Source: Pelobates cultripes (taxonomy: Eukaryota > Chordata > Amphibia > Anura > Pelobatidae). From it: DNA of 64,000 nt. The stretch covers positions 266,247,360-266,311,359 of the forward strand of contig OW240915.1 in NCBI GenBank assembly GCA_933207985.1, written 5' to 3'. The position numbers and the translations under genes are program-made. Positions within the stretch are counted from its first letter, which is position 1. Every line of letters starts with the position of its first letter. Below are positions 1 to 11,259 of the stretch, one piece after another. The notes under the pieces were generated by a model that had not been told where the DNA came from, did no database searches, and saw nothing but the letters and a program-made list of their open reading frames with translations.

Positions 1-367
1 AAGAGGTACCCCTACGTTTAGGGGTACATCCAGAAACGGGGGGAATTGGTGTACTGGATAAGGGGATTATGATGCTGGCTGAGGGGAGGAGATGTGTGGG
101 AGGTTACCAGGACAGGATTGGCTACTGTAATAATTACTGTAAATCCCTCCCTTGCATGGGAGCATGCTTTATAAGGAGACTGTGATTAAAGGCTTGTCAG
201 TTCTGCTCCTGAAACTGTGTGTCGTCCAGTTATTGGGATTGCTGTGGGGATATTGCTGTTATTTTACCTGCTGGAAACCTTGCCTGTGGATTTATTATTT
301 ACTTGTTCCTGAGCCTCACTTGGATTATAAGCGGAGACAACCTGGGGAATATTGCATCTCCGCTACA
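1..367 (+). repeat. Partial 5' LTR of the gypsy element
   Basis: This is the last 367 bp of the 5' LTR, ending CTCCGCTACA. It matches 1845-2210 with one extra A near position 152 and a few substitutions around 250 and 283-290. A TATA-like TTTATAAGG at 168-176, followed by the run to the LTR end, is the likely promoter and R-U5 portion. Confidence 0.9.
168..176 (+). promoter_or_regulatory. Candidate TATA box of the gypsy LTR promoter
   Basis: TTTATAAGG lies about 190 bp before the LTR end and is conserved in the 3' LTR at 2011-2019. Its position between a hairpin-rich U3 and a short R-U5 fits an LTR promoter. This is a motif-only call. Confidence 0.45.
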
Positions 368-368
368 T

Positions 369-386
369 TGGTGGCAGCGGTGGGAT
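369..386 (+). other. Gypsy primer-binding site
   Basis: TGGTGGCAGCGGTGGGAT starts one base after the LTR terminus CA. It begins with the TGG complementary to a tRNA CCA end, as expected for minus-strand priming. The tRNA species is not assigned. Confidence 0.75.
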
Positions 387-1080
387 GGCCGAGGTGCAGT
401 ACCTCGGACATAGAGTGGGTTGCGGCAAACAGAAGCCCGAACCAGCCAAGGTAGAAGCCGTGGCCCAGTGGCCCACTCCTAGGACTAAAACCCAGGTGTT
501 AGCCTTTCTAGGGACCGCTGGGTATTACAGGAAGTTTGTCCCTAACTATAGCGCCCTCGCCAAACCTCTCACTGACCTTACTCGGAAGAATTTGCCCCGC
601 CAGGTGACCTGGACCCCGGAGTGTGAGCAGGCATTCCAACATCTGAAAAATGCACTGATAAACGCTCCTGTCTTGGCAGCTCCCAATCCAACTAAACGTT
701 TTCTTGTTCACACAGACGCTTCTATGTTTGGATTGGGAGCAGTACTGAGCCAAGTCGGAGCCAATGGCGGAGAACACCCCGTGGCTTACATCAGTCGCAA
801 GCTGTTACCCAGAGAAGTAAGCTACGCCGCCATCGAGAAGGAATGCCTGGCTGTGGTGTGGGCCTTAAAGAAACTACAGCCGTATCTATATGGACAGCCT
901 TTTTCGTTACTCACGGATCACAACCCGTTGGTCTGGCTAAACCGGGTGGCTGGGGACAATGCCAGGCTGCTGCGCTGGAGTTTGGCGCTGCAGCCTTTTG
1001 ACTTTAATATTCAGTACCGCCCGGGTAAACAGAATGGGAATGCCGACGGGTTGTCAAGACAAACTGACCTGGAGAAATGA
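387..1080 (+). pseudogene. Gypsy pol fragment: RT thumb/connection and RNase H
   Basis: The open frame enters from the LTR and primer-binding site and becomes pol-like at VQYLGHRVG near 394. It reads through the thumb motifs FLGTAGYYRKFVPNYS and KPLTDLTRK, then an RNase H domain. The RNase H catalytic acidic residues are all present: HTDAS (Asp), AIEKE (Glu), LLTDHNPL (Asp) and NADGLSR (Asp). The frame stops at TGA 1078-1080, just after the end of RNase H. The RT fingers and palm, with their catalytic aspartates, are deleted at the 5' junction, and no chromodomain or integrase follows. It cannot make a working polymerase; any mobility would need proteins from an intact relative. The open RNase H frame may simply reflect youth. 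Confidence 0.88.
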
Positions 1081-1146
1081 TCCGTGAGTCCCCGGACATC
1101 CCCAAGCCGATCCGTGTTGGATCAGACTGTGTATGCCGGCTTGTGG

Positions 1147-1160
1147 GCAAGGGGGAGCAG
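1147..1160 (+). other. Gypsy polypurine tract
   Basis: The purine-rich run GCAAGGGGGAGCAG abuts the 3' LTR start TGTAGCGG at 1161. This is the expected plus-strand primer position. Confidence 0.75.
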
Positions 1161-2210
1161 TGTAGCGGATGGCACTGGGCTGTCCTGCAAATGTCTGTGA
1201 AATAAATGCATTCGTGTGATCTGTTAGTTTCCTATGTGTTTTAAAGCCTTGTATTCTTGTGATTGTTCGGTAGTTTCATTCCCTTAGTTTATTCGAATGA
1301 AACTACCGAACAACCAGACCTCCCCTGTGTGAAGTGTGTCCTCAATTACCCGTTGCAACATTGTTGCGAACGGGTAATTGAACAGTAAGTAGCCGTCCTT
1401 TGTTCTCGGGGGTGGCCGCCATTCGACAAACGAACACGTGGCGGCGGCCATTTTAAAACTCCCGAACAGCGGTGTTTAGCCGTCGAGTGTCTGGAACTAA
1501 AATCGGACACTCGAGTAGGCGAACACCGCTGAGACCTCCACAGCCCTGGTCCGTTCGGTTCCAAACTACCGAACGGCCCCTCGTTCGGTAGATAGAGAAT
1601 ACCGAACGAGGGGATTCAGGCGAACCCTCCCTAGCCTCTATAGCTAGAGGTTTTCGTGTATTTTATTCCCTTATGCCAGGACCGACCGCAGGGCCCATTC
1701 ACATGGAACCGAATTCGGCTATCTCAGTTCGTGCGGTCGGTCATTTTATTCCCTCCATACTTTTCCCGAACCCCTGGTCTGATCTGGGTGGTTTTTGGAT
1801 ATGTTGTTCACCCAGATCAGGGCTACCAGGGGATGTAGGATTTAAAGAGGTACCCCTACGTTTAGGGGTACATCCAGAAACGGGGGGAATTGGTGTACTG
1901 GATAAGGGGATTATGATGCTGGCTGAGGGGAGGAGATGTGTGGGAGGTTACCAGGACAGGATTGGCTACTGTAATAATTACTGTAATCCCTCCCTTGCAT
2001 GGGAGCATGCTTTATAAGGAGACTGTGATTAAAGGCTTGTCAGTTCTGCTCCTGAAACTGTGTGTCGTCCAGTTATTGGGATTGCTGTGGGGAGGTTGCT
2101 GTTATTTTACCTGCTGGAAACTTTGCCTATGGATTTATTATTTACTTGTTCCTGAGCCTCACTTGGATTATAAGCGGAGACAACCTGGGGAATATTGCAT
2201 CTCCGCTACA
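1161..2210 (+). repeat. Complete 3' LTR of the gypsy element (1050 bp)
   Basis: It starts TGTAGCGGA and ends TCCGCTACA. From 1263 to 1873 it is built almost entirely of consecutive inverted repeats, several using the word GTTCGGTAG or its complement. Arms seen include 1263-1281 with 1295-1313 (19 bp, perfect), 1343-1360 with 1361-1380, 1468-1491 with about 1505-1530, 1577-1590 with about 1600-1613, 1680-1690 with 1731-1741, 1771-1790 with 1813-1832, and 1850-1873. An AATAAA lies 40 bp inside the LTR (1201-1206). The TATA-like box is at 2011-2019. Confidence 0.9.
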
Positions 2211-5200
2211 CATACATTGAAAACTTTAATAACCTTCTATATAAAGTGTATGTTGCAAGCAATGTTGCTATTTTCTCTATGTGTGTATGTGCTGTTCCAT
2301 TAATATCTGTCATTTACTGTCATTTCCAACAACCACATGCTGTTTTCTTCTTATTTCTATCGTGTACACTTACAGAACACAGCATCATTGTGACATACAT
2401 TTGTAGAATACTACTGCTGCGTGTCGAGGCTTCCCAACTTACCCAACATAAATATTTTGTATCCTATGTGGCCATGCACATATTTTTATTTTAGCACTAT
2501 AGAATTGCATGACTGCTGAAGTTCCAAATACCGCAATGCATTTTATATCAAGAAAAATGTCCACTGGAGTCTTGATGTGTTTTTGAAACACTTGATCACT
2601 TTATTTTATTAGAACTGACAACCAAATCATCTGTCTTATTCATCTACTTTATTTAAAAGGGCTAGAGGCATCTGTGATATTGATATAAGCTATGGAGTGC
2701 TGTTTGGCAGTGATATACAGTCCCTTCTTTTAACAGCACAAGCAGGAGTTTATACTTCCCTTGCCCATGCAAGTAATGAATAGACTGAGCATTTTTGTAT
2801 GGAGTTCTCAAAAATGATACATTAAACCAGAGTGGATCTCTCATAGATTCCTATGTGCTGTGGCTGCAGTTAGCTTTATTCGTGAAAACATACAAAAAGA
2901 CAGTAAGTTAATAGATAAACAAATGTATTAGTTTAATTAATGTCTTTTCATGAATTAAATTATTATGAAGGGCTATATATCCCATAAACATCTGCTGGGA
3001 TTGAGTTTGTCTGGCATGATGAGTGGTACCAATTGAAAATAATGCATGGAGGGCAAGTGTAGGCTAAAAAATATCACTTCCTGCTCTGTAGAAGCAGCCA
3101 ATTTGTTTTTCAGATGTAAAAAAACAAAAAAACAAGGCTTTACTCCTTATTTTGTTATAATTGAAATGTTTTATATCTGTGTTGCAGTAAAAATAGAAGA
3201 GCAATCTAATAAAGCCTAGAATGGCCCTTTAACAAAATTAGTCATTCTTAAAACTGTAGATAGCTTGTAGTGTTTTTATTTTGTGTGTTTGAAAATATTG
3301 TTCTTATACTCTTTACTTGCTAACTAACTCCTTATCCCTTAAAGTATTCTTTCAAAATAATTTATATAGATTTGTTATCCATGGCAGTTTAGATGGATCT
3401 ATTATAAATAGATGATGTGCAAAAACTAAATTAAATCCCCAAGTCTGCTGAAGGGGACTATTGAAATTTTGTATATTACATCCTTTTGACAAAATATATT
3501 TTATATATTTGGAGATAACACAAATTGTGATTGAACTGAGAATTAACTTGTATTTTAGTTAAAGACTTACTTCAATACCACACACAAACATAAAACCAGC
3601 TTTCCCATGAGAAGTGGTTCCAACAAATCTTTTGAATTTATGCGTTTAAGCGTTTGTATCTATTTTTTGTTCTTTGTTATCCTGACATATTATCAGATAA
3701 GCCAACATCAATCTCACTTCAATGTCCATTTCAGTAAAGATAATTGTAGTTTCACAAGACCATCTCCCTTGAGCCTGTCATGCACTGATTGGTCCAGACA
3801 GCTTCTTAACAAAGATGTGAAGTGAATCAAATAGCTTAGCTCTTGCATTCCACATACAGGTCTAATAATATGTGATGTGTATAGAAATATGAGTTAATTT
3901 GAGTTTTCAAAAACAGAATATAGAATTAAAATAGTTAACAGATTTTTTTTTAAATTAATCTGTGAAATAATTACTGTGCTATTTTGTCCTGATTAAACCA
4001 AAATGTAATGTAAGTAACACTATGTTCTCTTTAATTACCACCCTCTTTAATTAAGGTCGTAAAACATTAGCAGAAATTCAGAAAATTAAATTAACCTTTG
4101 TCCCAGCTTTGATGTTGCATATTTTAGTAAATCTGCTAAAAGTTGAATAAATAACTCACTGTAAGTTCTTACCAGGTTAGAATACTGGCTAAGTACAATT
4201 CATATTTACAGTGGTTAGGGGAGAATATAAAATATAGGTCTTATTTAGAACAGCAATACTTACTTTAGGGTCAATGGAATGAGTAAATAAATGGATCAGA
4301 TGGATTAGGATATCAGGGGCTTGAGGACTTCCAGCTTCAAATGTTCATAGTGGGTTCATACATTTAGACCAAGGGTGTTGGTATCAATTGGTTTTATATA
4401 GGATATTGGTTAAATATTAGAACTCTGGCTCTACTGTGACAATGTTACTGGGTCTTGGTACTTGGTGATAGTCTAGCTCACCAACTATCCATTGCTCTCC
4501 ACTCTACAGCACACAGGATGGATGAATGTGTTACGGGTAATATGTCCAAACCATTGAGAAAAACCAATGGATGCTCGTTCATTCTTTTTTTTTTTTGCAA
4601 GAGAAGGTCTTCCTGATTATCAAATGATCATAAGGTTTATGGCTGTAGAGGATCAATTTCAGTTATAGTCAGATGATGTAAAAGACATATTACTGATTGT
4701 GATAGTGGTTTGATTTACTACTCTCTGGGCCTTAACATGCAGCATTGAGTGAGACATTATTATTTCTACAATGACCTATTTTAATCAGTGGGCCATAAAA
4801 CCGTGCTCGCTGAACTGCTGGTAATTTCATCGTTGGGATTTTTTTGCCTATGTGCATACAAATGAAATCTCCCCCAACTCCAATCTAGAGGTGTATGAGC
4901 TACACGTCTGTTGCAGTGGTGTCTCTCATTTTGCTAGTAAATCTGTGTTTCTTTACTAATCAGCATTGTGAAATCAAGTGCTCCTAAAACATATTTTTAA
5001 ATTAACCAGTTACTAAACTATTATTTCAACTGTTTGTTTGTCTGCATACTTAATTGACAACATTATACTTTCTGAATCTTTTTAAATAGCCATTGAACCA
5101 TGTGTAGTACTTCAAGCAATGGTTGTTAGATAGGTACAATGCAAGCTATGACACACTATCTTCCTATAATATTATAATGCAGGCTTTACCATGTACATCC

Positions 5201-6259
5201 ACAGGCTTAATCACGAAGAGTATCTTTTCTCCCTCATTTATGTTTAAAACCATATCAACAATTTGATTACTTCTGGTTGTGTAACTCCAAGTAAGATTAT
5301 TTTCTCTAAAAGCACAGAATGATTCAATAATTCTGGATATCTACTAGTTATTATTCATCGTTATCAAGGTGTAAACAAGCAAGGGATTTTTAAAATGTCA
5401 CAGTACATGTTTTACATTCTATATTGGGTATCATAAAGATTAAATATATGGCTTCTCTAATTTTGATTTAGAAGAATATGTGGTGGGAAAAGTGCCAATT
5501 ATGACAAATAAGTTGGCAGATTGGCTGCACCATAAAGTTATGATTGATTACAAAAATAATCTTGGCTCCATTGACAATTATTTGCATAATTCATTCCATG
5601 GTATATTGTACCACGTTGACATTGCTTCAAATTCTATTGAAGGAATGCATTGCAGTCTTATAAACGGATTTGTGCTAAGTTCACTTCCGAGTTCATTATT
5701 GGACACTCCCTTACGTGAGTTCATATGTCAGTGTAGTGGATCAATTTTGGCAAGTTGACCTGCCAGAAGAATACATTTTTGACCCAAAATGAGATTCTGA
5801 GTTTCATAGACACAATATAGGCTATATTCATGGGATTTTAATGCTTATAGCTGTGACATCCCTATGTCAACCTTCTCTACTTTACACTAATTATCTAGAC
5901 TTAGTTCTTCCTTAAAAGTCCACTTTTACCAGATTTACTTTAATTAATATTTTTCATTATTATACTAAACAACACGAATTATGTTCATTCAGTCATTCAG
6001 CTCAGTCAGTATCTTGCAAGATACTCTATAATCAGGAACAGGCCAATGAGAGGAAATAAGTCAAGACAGGAAGCCATCACGGCTGTATCAAGGATCTTAT
6101 CAATTAGAAAAGGGAATTTGCAGATTTGGTCATTTGCAGTTGTCTAGGGTATGAATTTCCTAAGTTTCTATAAATAAGGTCTGATGGCTGAGTCTTGCTA
6201 ACAGATTCCCTCTTATTAAACTGTATCACTAAGCTCAATGCACATATTTGTGACATCTT
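2211..6259. other. Intronic or intergenic DNA without recognisable genes
   Basis: AT-rich sequence with short A or T runs (near 3118 and 4584). I see no transposon, RNA gene or splice-supported exon. A 92-codon open frame at 5480-5758 matches nothing I recognise. Confidence 0.6.
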
Positions 6260-6545
6260 GTCACATTCGCCGATGGTACTCACCTGTTACAGGGCATCCA
6301 TAATGCCCTGGAGGTCAGTCTGCTGCAGTTTTAGTGCCTGTGGCTGCTGCACCCCAGTCTGCATACTCTTAACCTCGATTCACAGCCAGGAAACTCAGAG
6401 TGATTGCTTCAGCATTCCAAGATGGCAGCCGCTGCATGAGTAGACTGATCTGCAGGTCAGAGGTTGAAGGAGGTGTGGCTGAGGGGCAGAGCCAGGACAA
6501 TGATGCATCCAAGATGGGGCTGAGTCCCACACTCTGTTACATTGA
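6260..6545. repeat. GC-richer unclassified repeat next to a Tc1 remnant
   Basis: This block is clearly more GC-rich than its surroundings. It contains ACAGGGCAT and CTGTTACA words near its two ends and an AAGATGGC word often seen in retroelement leaders. I cannot assign it to a family. Confidence 0.3.
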
Positions 6546-6574
6546 CCTCAGGTAACCCCTACTACAGGTGAGAC

Positions 6575-7290
6575 CAGGTTATGGGATTGAGCCACTCCTT
6601 TATCCACAATGTTCCACAATGTTGACATCAGCAAACCCCTCACCCACATGACACTATACATGCTGTCTGCCAACTGCACTGTACAGTAAAAACCGGGATT
6701 TATCTGTGAAGAGAACACCTCTCCAATGTGCCAGACACCATTGAATGTGAGCATTTGCCCACTCAAGTCGGTTACGAAAACGAACTGCAGTCAGTTTGAG
6801 ACCCTGATGAGGATGACGAGCATGCAGATGAGCTTCCCTGAGACGGTTTCTGACAGTTTTTGCAGAAACTCTTTGTTTATGCAAACCAATTGTTGCAGCA
6901 GCTTTCTGGGTGGCTGGTCTCAGACGATTTTGGAGGTGAAGATGCTGGATGTGGAGGTCCGGGGCTGGTGTGGTTACATGTGGCCTGTGGTTGTGTGGCC
7001 GGTTGGATGTACTGCCAAATTCTCTGAAATGCCTTTGGAGATGGCTTATGGTAGAGAAATTAACATTCAATTCATGGGCAACAGCTCGGGTGGACACTCT
7101 GTCAGCATGTCAATTGCACGCTCCATCAAAACTTGCAACATCTGTGGCATTGTGCTGTGTGATAAAACTGCACATTTTAGAGTTGCCTTTTTATTGTGGC
7201 CAGCCTAAGGCACACGTGTGCAATAATCATGCTGTCTAATCAGCATCTTGATATGCCACACCTGTGAGGTGGATCGATTATCTCTTATTG
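6575..7290 (-). mobile_element. Tc1-like DNA transposon remnant (N-terminal half)
   Basis: The - strand encodes the start of a Tc1-family transposase and its 5' leader. Outside the coding part, 7190-7290 matches the subterminal region of a common vertebrate Tc1 family (words GCAATAATCATGCTGTCTAA and CACACCTGTGAGGTGGAT). The element breaks off near 6575 and has neither intact terminal repeat. Confidence 0.85.
6578..7160 (-). pseudogene. Tc1 transposase fragment, frameshifted and truncated
   Basis: From 7097 downward the frame reads MSTRAVAHELNVNFSTISHL, a helix-turn-helix DNA-binding domain, then NRPHNHRPHVTTPAP and AKTVRNRLREAHLHARHP, the second HTH region. The catalytic domain begins at HWRGVLFTDKSRFLL near 6690, where the first catalytic Asp is retained (family pattern FTDESRF) but the next residue is altered from E to K. 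After a frameshift near 6660 it continues as ADSMYSVMWVRGLLM and ends; the second Asp and the final acidic residue are lost. The upstream coding start is degraded, so the start is uncertain. Inactive. Confidence 0.85.
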
Positions 7291-7365
7291 CCAATATTAT
7301 CAATATTATCAATATTTTAAATTTCATAAGTTGGAAATAAGCAGGTCTCTAATTTTTCACTGTAA

Positions 7366-7600
7366 CATATTATTATTACCAGTTATATAGCATCAATATA
7401 TTCTGTGGTTTGTCACAATTATAGAAAGGGGGTAATTAAAGATGGAGAAGACCCTGCTCAAACAAGCTTACAATATATGAGCATGTGAGGTAGGCAGATA
7501 TATATCCCAAGGACACTTACTGGAAAGGGGGTCTCTCACCAGGATTTGAACCTAGATTTTCCAGTTCTAAGACAGTGCTGTTATCAATAATCTGCCAGGT
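7366..7600 (-). repeat. tRNA-derived SINE
   Basis: On the - strand a tRNA-like head contains the B-box word GGTTCAAATCC (7542-7552 on the + strand). It is followed by a body with TTGTAAGCTTGTTTGAGCAG and a tail ending in ATA repeats (7366-7377). The tail resembles the GCGCT-type, LINE2-related 3' ends seen in fish and frog SINEs. Similar tails occur near 40213 and 51003. Confidence 0.65.
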
Positions 7601-8055
7601 GTTTGTTAATTTAAGGTAGCCATATACCTGCTGGTTACAATTATACATAGATTACTGTTCTTAGGTGACATACCTGATAACTATTTGTCTTAATGTACAT
7701 GTGAAAAATACATAAAAATCTAGATTGTTAAATTTGGAAGAAACTGGTGAAAATAAATGCATCAACATGAATCTGAGATACCATGTGATGCCTCCATTAC
7801 TTTGCAAAAGTAGACATTATTTTAAATAATTTTATGAAGTAATGGAGTAATTTGAATTTGGGAGCTGGATGTATAGGGGGTGTTTCTATACTCTGGAGAT
7901 TAAGCTGATCACATTTTTATATTTACAGCAGAATATATGAGGCTTACTAAATACACAGAAAATATAATGTTGTGTCACATACAAACACATTCATGTGCGT
8001 ATAGCATTTGGCACATTAGGAGAATGTGTCCATGGTTACTGCTGTTTTAGCCTAA
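7601..8055. other. Intronic DNA, nothing recognised
   Basis: AT-rich sequence with no repeat family or exon that I can identify. Confidence 0.5.
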
Positions 8056-8063
8056 CATATGAA

Positions 8064-8402
8064 TAGAGATGTCGCGAACTCTCCGCCGAACTGTTCGCGA
8101 ACTGTCCGCCGGCGAACAATAGTGTGTTCGCGTTGGGCGAACATATCCGATTTCCGGTCCGCCCCCTATACGTCATCATTGAGTAAACTTTGACCCAGAA
8201 CCTCACAGCCAGCAGACACATTCCACCCAATCAGCAGCAGACCCTCCCTCCCAGGAAGTGTCTGCTGACTGTGAGGTTCCGGGTCAAAGTTTACTCAATG
8301 ATGACGTATAGGGGGCAGACCGGAAATCGGATATGTTCGCCCAACGCGAACACGTTATTGTTCGCCAGCGGACAGTTCGGCGGACAGTTCGCGACATCTC
8401 TA
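8064..8402. mobile_element. Fold-back hAT-type MITE, copy 1
   Basis: The 339-bp element starts TAGAGATGTCGCGAAC and ends with its exact complement GTTCGCGACATCTCTA. It is flanked by a perfect 8-bp duplication, CATATGAA (8056-8063 and 8403-8410), as expected for hAT elements. Almost the whole element is one inverted repeat, with arms of roughly 150 bp around a loop of about 40 bp. It has no real coding capacity; open frames in it are a product of the palindrome. Confidence 0.88.
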
Positions 8403-8461
8403 CATATGAATTGTCCTACTAAAGTAAATAATGTTCTTTCTGATCAACTCACCCTGATGTC

Positions 8462-10111
8462 TTATTTTGGAAATACTAGATACTGTGCTACATTCTTCTT
8501 CTTGTTGTGTTACTGGAACTTTTCTTTAGTTTTTCTCTAACATTGTGTCTGCCTAGTAGTGATCTGTCTCCAATGTTTTATGTTATAACCCTGTTAGATT
8601 GTAACATTTTATTCCTAACTGTAACTATGTCTATATGGGGGTTCATTCCATAAACAGAGATTTGTAGTGTATTAAAAACCCAAATTACAACTGATCAAAT
8701 GTGCTGGTTTGAACATTGATCCAAATTTATCTAGAAACAAGGCTTGAATAATTTAGCCAAATTTGAGATCAGTGTGTTGCTTTGTGGGAAAAAAAAAACA
8801 AAAAATGATAATGTCAGTAGAATCACTTTTCAAGTGTACATTTATTTAAAAATGTATTCTCTATAAAACATCACTTTGCTCTAATAAATGATCTCATTAA
8901 CTAGACTGTCTGTGCCTGGGTGACATCAGTGATGTCATGGTGTTCTTATGATGTCACTGACCAAACTTATAAATACCCAGCACAGCTCAAGTCTTATCCA
9001 GTTTGTACTTGTGTTTTAACTGCCAAACCACATACGTGCAGATGTTAGAGTGATTGAAACAGTTAATGTTGAAAATTCTCCATTTTTGTTTTAGTAACAC
9101 AGGGTTTAAAAACTAAGTCCAAAACAGACAAGGTTAAGATATATAATCTGGAGTAGTGGTAGGCAACCTTCAGCACTCCAGATGTTGTGGACTACATCTA
9201 GAGCTCAGTTTGTATTCATGTAAAATTCAGAATTATTGAAACATTTAATGTTACAAATTCTCTGGATTTTTGTTTCACTGACACAGGAATTTTAAAACTA
9301 CTTCCAAAATAGGCAAGGTAAAATCTAGCAAACTATGGGGAATTTTTAGAATGTAACTGGATTTGCCTAATATTTGAATTCCTTCTAAATTAAACATATG
9401 ATTATTCTGGTTAACACATCCTATAAGCTGAACAATACTTTATTTTGGAAATTCTGAATACTACGTACATCCTGATGCTTTGTTACTAGACATTTTCTAT
9501 ACCTTTTCCCTAACACTCTGTCTGCCTATCTGTATCTCTTTTTCAGGTTATGCTAGATGGTCAAACTCTAAAAATAATTGTAACTGTGCTTTATGGGGGG
9601 GGTTATGTCCCTAAACAGAGACTTGTAGTTTTTTAAAGACCCAATTTACAACAGTTACCAAAAAGAGCAGGTTTTAACATGTTGATCAATTATCTAGAAT
9701 CAAAGCTTGTATAGTTTAGGCAAATGTTGCTATTTGGATTCTAGATCACTACAGTGTTTTGCTTTGTGAATAAACTTTATATGACTAGTGACATCATTCT
9801 TCAGGGATATATTTACTTAAAATGTAATTGTACAAAAGAAAGGTGAAAAAATATTCCCTATAAAACATCACCTTGTTCTTACAGATTATATCATTAAGAC
9901 CTTGTATTTTAACTGTATTTGTCTGAATGACTAGTCACACATGTTTCAGTGATGTCATCCTGTTCTTATGAAGTCTTATGATGTCACTAACCAAGCCTAC
10001 AAACGCCAAGCACTGCTCAGGTCTTGTCAATTTGTTCCTGTGTTTTACGTAGCAGAAACATGTACATCCAGATTTTAGAGTGATTGAAACAATTTATGAT
10101 GAAAATTCTCC
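8462..10111 (+). repeat. Degenerate tandem duplication, units of about 0.6-0.7 kb
   Basis: Segment 8462-9081 aligns collinearly with 9440-10111. Shared landmarks in order are TTATTTTGGAAAT, GTCTGCCTA, AAACAGAGA-TTGTAGT, TATAAAACATCAC, CAGTGATGTCAT, TTCTTATG, ATGATGTCACT, GATTGAAACA and GAAAATTCTCC. Divergence is high, so the duplication is old. Unit 1 contains a near-perfect palindrome TGACATCAGTGATGTCA (8921-8937) and a TATAAATA word at 8969. The family is unknown; a decayed LTR pair is one possibility. Confidence 0.65.
9154..9204. repeat. hAT-type MITE terminal fragment
   Basis: The words TAGGCAACCTTCAGCACTCC and TGTTGTGGACTACATCT match the terminus of a common vertebrate hAT MITE. A related end lies at 10389-10424, with the words CATCTGGAGG and CCACAGGTTGGACAGGCCTG. 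Both are fragments only. Confidence 0.5.
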
Positions 10112-10388
10112 AAATGTGGATTTATGTACGTGTAAACCTTAAAATATCTGCTGCTTTTTGAATAAAACAAAAAGTGTTGAAATACTTCTACATATACTCC
10201 AAGAGTATATAAATCTATACTTTTTTTATAGCCATTTCAGTTTCTGTGACCAATATTGAACTAGGGCAAAACTGTGAAAAAAAAGTTAATATCATCAAAT
10301 GAGAGCCCTGTAATACTATAATGGACACCACCATTCGACTAGTAAAAGCAGGAATGGGCTTTACAGTGTGTGACTGTGAATGGGCTAC

Positions 10389-10424
10389 ACCAACATCTGG
10401 AGGGCCACAGGTTGGACAGGCCTG
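10389..10424. repeat. hAT-type MITE terminal fragment (second)
   Basis: A short fragment with the words CAACATCTGG and GGTTGGACAGGCCTG, resembling the opposite end of the same kind of element as at 9154-9204. Confidence 0.4.
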
Positions 10425-10429
10425 GGCTA

Positions 10430-11259
10430 CACAGTGTGTGAAATAGCAACAAACCTTATCAAGGCATCTTTTTCATGACAATCAAAAGGTTTTTAGCCAT
10501 AAGACAATAATCATAATGATTAAGTCCTTTCTTTCATATAAAAAAAATATATAATATGTGTGGGCGCACTACATAAAAACCAGAAAAATTCTGGTAAAAC
10601 AAATGCAAAAATGTCACATTATGTCACAAATGCTCTGGTTCTTACATGCAAGTGACAATGTTGATAGAACTATCTAATCGAACATGGGAATGTGTATAAT
10701 ATAATTACTGTATCTTTATTTATGCATAAAAAATATATTCTTACTGATACATTATAAAAGTACACAGATCTATTTATTTTTGTAGTTGATGGGGTTGCTA
10801 TTAAGCTGGTTATATATACATAGTAAAACCTGATATATCACTGCAGAGTGCGTTTAACCTTTACAATATCCCTACATAATCACTTGCTATGCTCTGCTGA
10901 CACAGTTCAATTTTATTGCTCTGCACACCCTCATACGGAATTTTGAATTAATTAAAAGAATCATGCCACACACCTATTTTACAATGAATGCATGTTACAT
11001 AACCCGCAACATTTTAAAGATACCCTGTCATGCTAAATGTAGTATTTGAATCTCCTGATAGTTTAATCATCTTTCCTCCTAGAAAAATCTGTCTGTCTGA
11101 TTAATCATTTAACTGTACTTCATACCACACTTTTGGTTTAATTCCAAACATTGCAGTTGGAAGTAAATTAATGCAACAGCTGCTTTGAAGGTGGTACTTG
11201 TGATCTTTAATCCGTACATTTTCTATCAATTCCAATATAAACAAGTTATGAGTGGCACC
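10430..11259. other. Intronic DNA, nothing recognised
   Basis: AT-rich, with no repeat family or exon identified. Confidence 0.5.

Larger units (their letters stand above)
1..2210 (+). mobile_element. Internally deleted Ty3/gypsy LTR retrotransposon (5' end cut by the window edge)
   Basis: Positions 1-367 are repeated at 1845-2210 as a direct repeat; by eye there are about four substitutions and one single-base indel, so the LTRs are roughly 99% identical and the insertion is young. The complete 3' LTR runs from TGTAGCGGA to TCCGCTACA, a perfect 9-bp inverted terminus. Between the LTRs lie only 793 bp: a primer-binding site, a fragment of pol (RT thumb and RNase H) and a polypurine tract. 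Gag, protease, the RT palm with its catalytic motif, and integrase are all missing. The right flank begins CATAC; the left flank is outside the window, so the target duplication cannot be checked. Confidence 0.9.

Noticed and set aside
5480..5758. 92-codon + strand open frame in AT-rich DNA
   Set aside because: No recognisable domain, no conserved splice context that I can defend, and chance open frames of this size are expected in 64 kb.
8036..8540. Open frames over the first hAT palindrome, and similar ones at 18250-18675
   Set aside because: The two arms of a palindrome give mirrored frames with the same peptide words. They follow from the inverted repeat.
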